NCBI RefSeq assembly: GCF_947493125.1
Contig: NZ_CANLQB010000005.1
Span: 124,001-188,000 of the forward strand
Length of the DNA: 64,000 nt
Source: an uncultured Roseobacter sp.
GTDB taxonomy: Bacteria; Pseudomonadota; Alphaproteobacteria; Rhodobacterales; Rhodobacteraceae
Direction of reading: 5' to 3'
Under the pieces are notes generated by a model. That model was not told the origin of the DNA. It made no database searches and worked only from the letters and a program-made list of their open reading frames with translations. The position numbers and the translations under genes were made by a program. Of the stretch, positions 27,301-33,671 are shown piece after piece (within the stretch, counting starts at the first letter, position 1; every line of letters begins with the position of its first letter).

Positions 27301-28538
27301 CGAATGCGGTGCTGGATCAGCGGGCCCTGCCTGAGGAGGTCGGCACCGGTTTTCTCTACGCGGCGCAGATCCAGAGCCTCGATCTGCAGCGCACCGATCT
27401 GGTTTTTCTGGCGGCCTGCCGGTCGGGCCTCGGCGAATTTGAGGTCGGCGATGGAGCGCAGGGGTTGGGACGGGCGTTTCTGGCAGCGGGGTGCCGGTCG
27501 GTGGTGACCGCGCTCTGGGACATTCCGGACACGGCCTCTCGCAAGCTGGTGGAGCGGTTTTATCAGGAGGTCATCGCGGGTGTTCCGCGCCTCGATGCGT
27601 TGCGCGCGGCCCGTCAGGCTGTCCGAGCGGAGCATCCCAATGATCCGATCTACTGGGCCGGGCTGGTCTTGATCGGCAATCCGGGGCCGCTGGGACGGTG
27701 TTCAGCTACGGCAGGGCTGCATGTCGCCTCGGTTTCGATGTCGGAGTGGGACTTGCGCGGGACCGGTGACGGCCCTGACCTGGAGGCATTTGCAGAGCGT
27801 GTGGTGGCGGGCGAAAAGGTCAACTGGGCCGAACGCCCGGGAGGGCGTGTGATGCTGCTCGAACGGGCGTCGGCGAAGCCGGATCTGAAAGAGCGGGATC
27901 GGGTTTGGATCACCTCGAAGCGCGCGGATCTCTTGAACCGGCTCGGGGATCATGACGCGGCGATTGCCCTGTATAGCGAATTGAGTGAAGACCCGGAGGT
28001 TGCGGAGGATGCAGGCCTTTTCTACGCCTACAATGCGGCCAAGATCGCCCAGCAGAAAGGCGATTTTGCTCAGGCCCTTTCCGGCTACACCGCTGTTCTT
28101 GAACGCTGTGCCAAGCGGCCCGATCCGCGGGCAAGCCCGTTTCACCATGCGATGGTCAATCGGGGCACAGTCTTCATGGCAACAGGCCGGACCACGGAGG
28201 CCATGGCGGACTTTAGGGTCGTGATCGAGGACACTGCGGCACCTGTTGATCAGCGGTTCATGGCATATGGCAATCGCGCCGATGTGTTGACACGGACCGA
28301 TCCCGCTGCGGCCTTGGCCGATGTCGAGGCGGCGCTGGATCTGGATGTGGCGACGCCGGGGGAGCGGCGGCTGTGGCAGGCCAAGCGGATTTCACTTCTG
28401 ATCGCTGTGGCGGATGCGGCGGGGGGGCGGGCAGCGCTGCAGGCGCTGGAGGCCGAACTCGACGGTCTGCCGGACGATCCCGAAACACGCCGTGTGCGTG
28501 GCTTCCTTCAGGCGTTTCGGCGCGATTTGGACATGTAG
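24345..28538 (+). CDS. Giant TPR-CHAT-TPR cysteine peptidase
   Basis: 1397 residues. About 1-640 are TPR-like helical repeats, with alternating A/L-rich helix pairs such as AAADLAEQALALPQFEG. The CHAT (caspase HetF-associated) peptidase region spans about 770-1110 and keeps its catalytic pair: H945 in LHIATHGF and C1025 in VFLAACRSGLG, followed by SVVTALWDIPDTASRKLVER. A further TPR block closes the protein (about 1160-1397), unusual because CHAT is often C-terminal. It overlaps the unknown 245-aa gene by 4 bp. CHAT peptidases activate partner proteins by cleavage; the coupled upstream product is the obvious candidate substrate. The repeats probably bind a trigger or partner. Confidence 0.87.
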   Translation: MSPGASVKDALAAVGALLGRGKFDAAAERLTSIDPGDDAAAQALKLRLEGAIAYRRNDLAVAIDLLARGIEGEPDGSTEELATALRDLANAHQEMGHADAAAEHRRAAVDNLVGRLSISPGWAIELAAALSGDLRHSGAEDPEAPLLRVAEAAQGLSGQAAVSVFVRLASGFLGAGAAPQVVAVLTDALERVRAMDPPGRRAAVPALLEAVATVQQLGPTDLADALLSLVEGMTDDLSPEQRHAALQYRAAHLAMMGDAEARVALDRVITHAEDGLRSAEAARAARATLGEYLAKTGDAEGAEEVLRTALEDADTADPVTIGRIAAELGLLADKAWRWRDAADLHGLALTKRRDALGHWHRATNSSRYELAEMSRLLGRNAEAELHYRDAIRVDDRIGDDGGEFGSKLRNNLAELLIQMGQGAAADVLLEEALERRVAAFGSDSESAWRSRSSRANWHLMFGDPQAAADLAEQALALPQFEGSVAWHLLQASALRRLGRFAEAEPILTQVFDQIPVDDLERYINWETYLDLTMDLALSRAGLADWPGVVAVLAKASEALIRREITLLQHSSAGQVLHYARRCHEILSIWMGAAVKLDPEMRRTEAFLDRATNLTETVKGLRTRYMRLRQPGTGYVEDLAPPDRRRRDQDRRAHLAKLDAELAELELAGVPRTDRAHLAVRAMIEEAERSLASTIPSWKTAYNWTHLGADTLGLEILRIEGIEPAGQHAPPLSQDRYVALLVEGDGDATRVDLIDFGLADPIDTAVTDLRASLVNEAWGAGRKPSWWRLSRFLGRKLLDPIAEALAKADRLFVAPDGPLGALPFEILRLSEGAYLDDVLKVCYLPRLAESGGFRRPLLAAQPPLVLGGPDYDLEGAFRGARGLMGTLERELSDGLSEQRFASLPQAEAEGRAVAATLDATAFCGRLALATVLQDTPAPEILHIATHGFCLPRAAAERGFAATLGNAVDRRMILSDPMQRSGLALAGANAVLDQRALPEEVGTGFLYAAQIQSLDLQRTDLVFLAACRSGLGEFEVGDGAQGLGRAFLAAGCRSVVTALWDIPDTASRKLVERFYQEVIAGVPRLDALRAARQAVRAEHPNDPIYWAGLVLIGNPGPLGRCSATAGLHVASVSMSEWDLRGTGDGPDLEAFAERVVAGEKVNWAERPGGRVMLLERASAKPDLKERDRVWITSKRADLLNRLGDHDAAIALYSELSEDPEVAEDAGLFYAYNAAKIAQQKGDFAQALSGYTAVLERCAKRPDPRASPFHHAMVNRGTVFMATGRTTEAMADFRVVIEDTAAPVDQRFMAYGNRADVLTRTDPAAALADVEAALDLDVATPGERRLWQAKRISLLIAVADAAGGRAALQALEAELDGLPDDPETRRVRGFLQAFRRDLDM

Positions 28539-28542
28539 CGCG

Positions 28543-28569
28543 CGCTCCGGCGGCTCGTTGACCGGAGCG
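28543..28569 (+). terminator. Hairpin after CHAT gene
   Basis: CGCTCCGG-type stem (28543-28550) pairs with CCGGAGCG (28562-28569) around an 11-base loop, 4 bp after the CHAT stop codon. No T-tract. It probably ends or protects the two-gene transcript. Confidence 0.5.
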
Positions 28570-28972
28570 GGGTGAACACGATTCGTTATGGAGCGGCGTC
28601 GATGCGCTTGAAGGGCGGTCTTGCGATCTGCCATCCGCCGGACCTGACGCGTCGCACATCCACCTCAGTCGGTGGATCGACGGGAGGCGATGGTGCAGTG
28701 CGTGTCGACCTTTGGGGTTGGGGGACCGATGCCCGGTTTGCAACCTGAGAAAATCGCGTAACGCGCTGGCAAGAAGTTACATAATCCATGCTTCGGCTGA
28801 TCTTGTCGCAGCGATTTTCCATGCAAGACCCTGGCCTCACATAGCGTTCTCTTGGCGCAAATGTCGACGGCCAGCGCTGTCCCGAACTCCTTGGCATCGA
28901 CCTCCGCTCGGACCGCTGGCTTGAAAAAAGCGGGTTTTTGGGCTACAACCATGCCGCGTGTATTGGCGCGGT

Positions 28973-28998
28973 GGGCGTTTTTCCGCCCTCCCTTTTTG
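28973..28998 (+). terminator. Terminator-like hairpin with T run in leader of repeat-protein gene
   Basis: Stem GGGCG (28973-28977) with CGCCC (28984-28988), a 6-base loop of mostly T, then TCCCTTTTT. It is one of few hairpins in this window followed by a T run. It lies upstream of, and in the same direction as, the repeat-protein gene. Confidence 0.45.
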
Positions 28999-29054
28999 AG
29001 GCCCATTTTTATTTCAGCGCGATCCTGAGCGCATTTTTCAAGGGATGACATTTC

Positions 29055-30125
29055 ATGGCAATCAAGATTGATTCCGACACCGGCAATATCTCAGCGGGCG
29101 GTGACAACACCGATGGCGATCTGCTTCTCAACTCCAACAGTGGTCAGCGCCGGATCCATCTCGATGCGGGATCGGGCAATGCCTATCTCGGGGGCAATGG
29201 CGCCGATGGCGACCTGTTGCTGATGCCGTCGGGGGCCTCCAGCCAGTCGGGCTCCTCCGGGACCATTCATATGAGCGGTGACAGTGGCAACTACCGCGCC
29301 GGCGGCAACGGTGCCGACGGAGATGTGACGCTGCAATCCACCGAAGGCCAGAACCGCATCCGGCTCGATGGCGGAGGCGGCAATGCCTGGCTGGGCGGCA
29401 ATGGGGCGGACGGGGACCTTGTGCTCTTTGCGTCGGATGGCGACAACGCCACGCTGGCAGCATCAACGATCCACATGAACGGCGAGGAGGCCAATTACCG
29501 CGCCGGAGGCAACGGTGCGGATGGAGACATCACTCTGCAATCCACGGAAGGCGAGAACCGCATCCGCCTGGATGCCGGCGGCGGCAACATGTGGATCGGC
29601 GGAAATGGCGCGGATGGTGATATCGTTGTCTTTGCATCGACCGGCGACAATTCGACCTTGGCGAATGCGACCATCCATATCAATGGGGATGCGGGTGATA
29701 TCGTCATGCAGAACGCCGACTTCGCCGAGGAGTTTGATATCTGCGAAGCGTCACCGGCGGTAGAGCCGGGCGATGTGATGGTGATGGGCCGAAGCGGAGC
29801 GCTGGAGCCGTGTCGGTCGGCGTATGACGCCCGGGCTGTCGGTATCGTCTCCGGCGCGGGCGATTACCGGCCCGGTATCGTGCTGGACCGACAGGTCAGC
29901 GCGGGGATGCGCCTGCCCGTGGCGCTGGTGGGCAAGGTCTTCGTCAAGGCCGATGCCAGCCATGGCGCGATTGCGGTCGGCGACATGCTCACGACCTCGC
30001 CGACGTTCGGTCACGCGATGCGGGCCAGTGATCGCGCGCGGGCCTTTGGGGCGACGTTGGGCAAGGCGATGGCGCCGCTGGATGACGGAACGGGGATGAT
30101 CCCCGTTCTGGTCAACCTGCAGTAG
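29055..30125 (+). CDS. Tandem-repeat protein with tail-fibre-like C-terminal domain
   Basis: 356 residues without a signal peptide. Residues 1-215 are Gly/Asn/Asp-rich repeats built on AGGNGADGD-LLL, likely a beta-solenoid; two of the units are 68 residues apart and nearly identical in protein and DNA. Residues about 225-356 form the compact domain seen at the end of many bacterial surface and phage-tail-like proteins: EPGDVMVM, AVGIVSGAG, LVGKVFVKADASHG, VGDMLTTSPTFGHAM, LGKAMAPLDDGTGMIPVLV. It is first in a tight three-gene unit with a zinc protease and a HEAT protein. Role unknown; possibly structural or a display scaffold. Confidence 0.75.
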   Translation: MAIKIDSDTGNISAGGDNTDGDLLLNSNSGQRRIHLDAGSGNAYLGGNGADGDLLLMPSGASSQSGSSGTIHMSGDSGNYRAGGNGADGDVTLQSTEGQNRIRLDGGGGNAWLGGNGADGDLVLFASDGDNATLAASTIHMNGEEANYRAGGNGADGDITLQSTEGENRIRLDAGGGNMWIGGNGADGDIVVFASTGDNSTLANATIHINGDAGDIVMQNADFAEEFDICEASPAVEPGDVMVMGRSGALEPCRSAYDARAVGIVSGAGDYRPGIVLDRQVSAGMRLPVALVGKVFVKADASHGAIAVGDMLTTSPTFGHAMRASDRARAFGATLGKAMAPLDDGTGMIPVLVNLQ

Positions 30126-30134
30126 GGCCCGGCC

Positions 30135-30806
30135 ATGACTGCGAGCATTCGTAACGTGGCGAGCAGCTGTCTGGACAAGACCGGGCGCCTGTCGCTGCGC
30201 GAGGACATCCTTGGTGTCTACGCCAACGACAATCCTCAGAACCGATCCGTTCTGGCTCAGATGAACCGGATACAGACCGTACCTTTTGTCAAAATCGCTC
30301 TGGTGACCATCCAGGGCGCGAGCCCGCAGATCCAGCGTGATCTGGACAACGCCAATGCGGTCTGGGTCGGGAACTGCAATGTCTGGGTTTACCCCACCGA
30401 CAGCATTACGGTGAACGCGCCTGCGCTGGTGGCGCTGGCGCAGGATGACTGCAATGGCAGCGGACATTCGGTGAGTTCAGAGGAGGATCAGCTTTTCGAT
30501 CTGGGCCGCAATCTGGGGGCCAATATCGTCGCTTACTATATCCAGTCGGGCAGCGGTGCGGGATGTGCGGCGCATCCACCCGGGCGCCGGGGCTTCTGGG
30601 CCGATGACGGCGCCTCACCCTGGACTTTCATTCACGAGTTGACCCATGTGGTCGGGGACAATCCTCACATCGACTCCAATGACAGCTGCAATCTGGGCAA
30701 TCTCATGACCACCTGCGGGACGGCCAATATCAACGTGGCACTGCCCAATCTGACGAATAACCAGTGTGACCGCATCAATGGCGATGCCGACATCGAAAGC
30801 TGCTGA
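30135..30806 (+). CDS. Metzincin-like zinc metalloprotease
   Basis: 223 residues with no signal peptide. The zinc site reads HELTHVVGDNPH: H167, E168 (base), H171, G174 and H178. Classical metzincins have HExxHxxGxxH; here one extra residue separates Gly and the third His. A Met at 191 (GNLMTTCG) could be the Met-turn. Preceding text WADDGASPWTFIHE is rich in aromatics. Six or more Cys suggest disulfides or additional metal. It starts 9 bp after the repeat-protein gene and is followed after 11 bp by the HEAT gene. Likely an endopeptidase; target unknown. Confidence 0.75.
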   Translation: MTASIRNVASSCLDKTGRLSLREDILGVYANDNPQNRSVLAQMNRIQTVPFVKIALVTIQGASPQIQRDLDNANAVWVGNCNVWVYPTDSITVNAPALVALAQDDCNGSGHSVSSEEDQLFDLGRNLGANIVAYYIQSGSGAGCAAHPPGRRGFWADDGASPWTFIHELTHVVGDNPHIDSNDSCNLGNLMTTCGTANINVALPNLTNNQCDRINGDADIESC

Positions 30807-30817
30807 AGGAGGCGAGA

Positions 30818-31282
30818 ATGGCAGAGATTTCAGACCGCACGGAACGCCTGCTCGTCACCGATTGCGGGCGCGCGATATCGGAACTGGCGCAGGGTATGAC
30901 CCGAGAGGATCTGGCGCATCTTGCGGAGGTCGTCGCGGACCCGCAGGAGACGCCCGAGCGCGTCGGACGGGCGAGCATGATCCTGGGACGGTCGGGGTAC
31001 AAACCGGCACTGGAGCCGATCCTCGCCTCTCTCAAACGCTTGAGTGGCAAGCCGCGCCTTCAGGCTGCGGAAGCGTTGGGTCGGCTGGGCGGGGCGAAGG
31101 CGCGGGATGCCCTGGCGCAGCTGGCCCGGGACGAGGACGCCCAGGTGCGGAAATTCGCGACGCTGGGGTTGGCACAGATTGCGGATAAGAAGACGCAGAC
31201 CCTGTTGCAGTCGATTGCCGAGCGTGACAGCGAAGCGTTTATTCGCGAAATCGCAGGTCGGCATCTGGCGCCCGACCGGTAG
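30818..31282 (+). CDS. HEAT-repeat protein
   Basis: 154 residues, entirely alpha-helical in appearance. At least three HEAT-like units are visible: KPALEPILASLKRLSGKPRL, QAAEALGRLGGAKARDALAQ and LARDEDAQVRKFATLGLAQI. Such proteins are scaffolds or adaptors. Strong ribosome site AGGAGG before the ATG, 11 bp after the metzincin-like gene. Last gene of the block; a structured hairpin follows. It might bind or regulate the adjacent protease. Confidence 0.8.
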   Translation: MAEISDRTERLLVTDCGRAISELAQGMTREDLAHLAEVVADPQETPERVGRASMILGRSGYKPALEPILASLKRLSGKPRLQAAEALGRLGGAKARDALAQLARDEDAQVRKFATLGLAQIADKKTQTLLQSIAERDSEAFIREIAGRHLAPDR

Positions 31283-31288
31283 CGGCAC

Positions 31289-31348
31289 GATCCGGCTTAG
31301 TCACTCTGATCCTGCAGTGAACCCTTTGGATTTGAAGGGTGCCGGATC
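31289..31348 (+). terminator. Two-part hairpin ending the CHAT block
   Basis: Outer stem GATCCGGC (31289-31296) with GCCGGATC (31341-31348), inner stem ACCCTT (31321-31326) with AAGGGT (31335-31340). The right arms are contiguous and the left arms are separated by a 24-base bulge. It lies between the HEAT gene and the convergent aldo/keto reductase gene, so it may serve both. Confidence 0.5.
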
Positions 31349-31394
31349 AGCTTCTTCGCCGTCGGCCGTGGTCACCGCAAGGTGGCCTTGAGGA

Positions 31395-32339
31395 TCAGCC
31401 GGTCTCTTGTTCTTCGATGCGGTCCGTCGCCGGTGGTGGGGTCGGGCTCAGGGCTGCGAGGCGGGCGTAGAGGTCGGGGCTCATCTCGTAGTCGAGAGCG
31501 TCGAGCGATGGCACCAGCTGTTCGGCAGAGCGCGCGGAGATGATCGGCGTGGGGCCCATCGGGTGGGCGGCGGCCCAGGCGACGGCGAGCGTGGCGGCAT
31601 CGGTGCCGACCTCTTGCGCCACGGCGCTGAGCCCGGTGGCCGCGGCGTGCATCCAGTCGAGCCCATAGCGCGCGGCATAGCGGTCATCCTCGGTGAGCCG
31701 GCCCCCGCCGCCGGTGCCGTATTTGCCGGTGAGTAGCCCACCGCCCAAGGGTGAGTAGGGCGCGCAGGCCACACCCTGATCGGCGCACATGGGCAGGATC
31801 TCCACCTCGGCCTGGCGTTTCACGAGGTTGTACATGGGCTGCAGGATGTCGATGGTGATGTCGAATTTCGCGGCGATGTTGAGGGCCTTGACCACCTGCC
31901 AGGCGGCAAAGTTCGACACGCCGACATAGCGGATGAGGCCTTTCGCTTTCAGCTCGGCCAGCGCCTCCATGCTCTCATGCAGGTCGGTGTCGGGGTCGAA
32001 GCGGTGCATGTAGAGGACGTCGACCATATCCATGTTCAGCCGCTTGCGCGAAATGGCAAAGCTGTCCTGGATGTTCTTCTTCGAGCCACCGCCGGTGTAG
32101 GCGGCCTTGGTGGCGATGATCAGGCGGTCGCGGTGCGGCCCAAGCATGGCACCCAGCAGCTCTTCCGAGGCGCCATGGTTATAGACATGCGCGGTGTCGA
32201 AATGGGTGATGCCCGCGGCGATACAGGCGTCGAACATGGCGCGCGAGGCTGTGGCATCGGCGCGGCCTCCGAACTGCATTGTGCCAAAGGCGAGGCGGCT
32301 TGCGGGGGTCCCGTCGGGACTTGTTAAGAGTTTGGTCAT
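31395..32339 (-). CDS. Aldo/keto reductase
   Basis: 314-residue NADPH-dependent (alpha/beta)8 oxidoreductase. Catalytic tetrad elements are visible: Asp/Tyr in FDTAHVYNHG, Lys in IIATKAAY, and His in LYMHRFDPD. The cofactor-binding C-terminal part contains PIISARSAEQLVPSLDAL. Start MTKLLTSPDGTPASRLAFG agrees with the family; a TTG 36 bp upstream was rejected. Acts on an unknown carbonyl substrate. Its 3' end faces the HEAT gene. Confidence 0.87.
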   Translation of the reverse strand: MTKLLTSPDGTPASRLAFGTMQFGGRADATASRAMFDACIAAGITHFDTAHVYNHGASEELLGAMLGPHRDRLIIATKAAYTGGGSKKNIQDSFAISRKRLNMDMVDVLYMHRFDPDTDLHESMEALAELKAKGLIRYVGVSNFAAWQVVKALNIAAKFDITIDILQPMYNLVKRQAEVEILPMCADQGVACAPYSPLGGGLLTGKYGTGGGGRLTEDDRYAARYGLDWMHAAATGLSAVAQEVGTDAATLAVAWAAAHPMGPTPIISARSAEQLVPSLDALDYEMSPDLYARLAALSPTPPPATDRIEEQETG

Positions 32340-32411
32340 ACGCTCAGAAGTGGCACGCGGCGCAGAGGCGTGCAACAGTCAATCCCGACCGATGAGCAGA
32401 AGGAGCAGAGC

Positions 32412-32798
32412 ATGATCGTCACACGGAAATCCGAGCTGGAAGGCACCGCGCGGGATGCGTCGGGGCCGGGATGGACCAGCCTGCGCTTGTTGGTGAAAAG
32501 CGACGGGATGGGGTTTTCGATGACCGATACGCAGGTGATGCCGAGCGAGGTGCTGAGCCTGCAGTACAAGCATCATATCGAGGCCTGTTATTGCATCGGT
32601 GGCACGGGCCGGGTGACGGAGCTCGACACGGGCGCCGTGCATGAGATCGGGCCGGGGGTGCTCTATGCGCCGAATGAGCATGAACGCCACCAGGTCGAGG
32701 CCCTTGGGCCCGAGCCTTTGCATTTCATCTGTGTGTTCTCGCCTGCCTTGCAGGGGGACGAGGTGCATGGGCCTGACGGCAGCTATGCGTCGTCCTGA
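32412..32798 (+). CDS. ectC: L-ectoine synthase-like cupin (solitary EctC)
   Basis: 128 residues, exactly the EctC size. The family-defining stretches are present: MIVTRKSELEGTARD at the start, LRLLVKSDGMGFSMTDT, QYKHHIEACYCIGGTGRV, LYAPNEHERHQV and CVFSPALQGDEVHG. EctC is an iron-dependent cupin that cyclises N-gamma-acetyl-diaminobutyrate to ectoine, an osmoprotectant. No ectA, ectB or ectD lies within the window, so it is solitary here and would need precursor from elsewhere or uptake. ATG 32412 was chosen over an upstream start at 32370. The 3' end overlaps the convergent small gene by 16 bp. Confidence 0.85.
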   Translation: MIVTRKSELEGTARDASGPGWTSLRLLVKSDGMGFSMTDTQVMPSEVLSLQYKHHIEACYCIGGTGRVTELDTGAVHEIGPGVLYAPNEHERHQVEALGPEPLHFICVFSPALQGDEVHGPDGSYASS

Positions 32799-33079
32799 CC
32801 GGCCACGCGCAGGGACTGCAGGAAGGCGATGACCTTGGCGCGGGGCATTTCGCAGGGAAAGAGGCGCGGGCCGCTGCGTAGCTGGTAGAAGTTGAGGCTG
32901 ATGTAGTTGACGCCGCCCATCTCCTCGGCGACGAGTTTCACCGCGCGCCCGCCACTGAAGAGCGTCTTGGTGAGCAGGTAGCGGCGGTCGGCTGCGGTGC
33001 CCGTGAAACTGCCGCGGGGCAGGGCGTTCAGGATCGCGGTGACCTCTGTGAGGTCGGTCGGGTCAGGATTTACCGCCAA
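32783..33079 (-). CDS. Hypothetical protein, about 98 aa
   Basis: Small coding frame downstream of and overlapping plsY. The protein-like part reads VTAILNALPRGSFTGTAADR, LLTKTLFSGGRAVKLVAEE and PRAKVIAFLQSLRV. No family recognised. No ATG lies in the plausible region; TTG at 33079 is the best start (17 bp inside plsY), but the ribosome site is weak. It is probably translated from the pyrB-plsY transcript. Confidence 0.6.
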   Translation of the reverse strand: MAVNPDPTDLTEVTAILNALPRGSFTGTAADRRYLLTKTLFSGGRAVKLVAEEMGGVNYISLNFYQLRSGPRLFPCEMPRAKVIAFLQSLRVAGQDDA

Positions 33080-33671
33080 TGGTCGGCTCGGTGCCCGCGC
33101 GCAGGCGGGCGATGTTGGCGCGGTGGCGCCAAAACACCACAAGGGTGAGGGCGATGCTGAGGAAGAGGCCCTCCGGATGGCCGGTGAAGACCATCAGCGG
33201 GCTGCTCGCCGCGGCGGCAAAGAGCGCGCCCATGGACGAGATGCGCGAGGTGAGCGCCCCCGCCAGCCAGGCGAGGCAGCAGCCGATGCCGACAGGCCAG
33301 GCCAGCGCCAGCACGATGCCGAGGAAGGTCGCCACGCCCTTGCCGCCCTTGAAGCGCAGCCAGACCGGGTAGCAATGGCCCAGCATGGCCATCAGCCCGG
33401 CGATCTGGGCGGTGTCCTCGCCGCCGAAGGCGCGGGCGAGCAGCACCGCGACCACACCCTTGCCGCCGTCGAGCAACAGGGTCAGGGCGGCGGCGGTCTT
33501 GCTGCCGGTGCGCAGCACGTTGGTGGCCCCGATGTTGCCCGAGCCGATGTCGCGCAGGTTGCCGAGCCCCATAACCCGCGCCAGCACCATGCCGAAGGGG
33601 ATGGAGCCCAGCAGGTAGCCGAGGACGGCCCAGAGGGCGAGGAGGGGGGCGGCGTGCTCGAGGGTGGGCAT
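33063..33671 (-). CDS. plsY: Acyl-phosphate glycerol-3-phosphate acyltransferase
   Basis: 202-residue inner-membrane PlsY with about five to seven helices. It transfers the acyl group from acyl-phosphate to glycerol-3-phosphate, the first step of phospholipid synthesis. Conserved motifs: GSIPFGMVLAR, DIGSGNIGATNVLR, LDGGKGVVAVLLAR and WLRFKGGKGVATFLG. Its ATG shares one base with the stop of the upstream dihydroorotase-like gene, in the pyrimidine operon. Confidence 0.93.
   Translation of the reverse strand: MPTLEHAAPLLALWAVLGYLLGSIPFGMVLARVMGLGNLRDIGSGNIGATNVLRTGSKTAAALTLLLDGGKGVVAVLLARAFGGEDTAQIAGLMAMLGHCYPVWLRFKGGKGVATFLGIVLALAWPVGIGCCLAWLAGALTSRISSMGALFAAAASSPLMVFTGHPEGLFLSIALTLVVFWRHRANIARLRAGTEPTIGGKS

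Larger units (their letters stand above)
28539..29054. other. 516-bp gap between CHAT gene and repeat-protein gene
   Basis: Begins with the CHAT hairpin. The middle has no convincing gene on either strand. The last 150 bp are markedly AT-richer, and contain a terminator-like stem GGGCG-N6-CGCCC (28973-28988) followed by TCCCTTTTT, 66 bp before the next ATG. This arrangement could be a leader with an attenuator, or the 3' end of a small RNA. Ribosome site AAGGGA lies 10 bp before ATG 29055. Confidence 0.45.
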
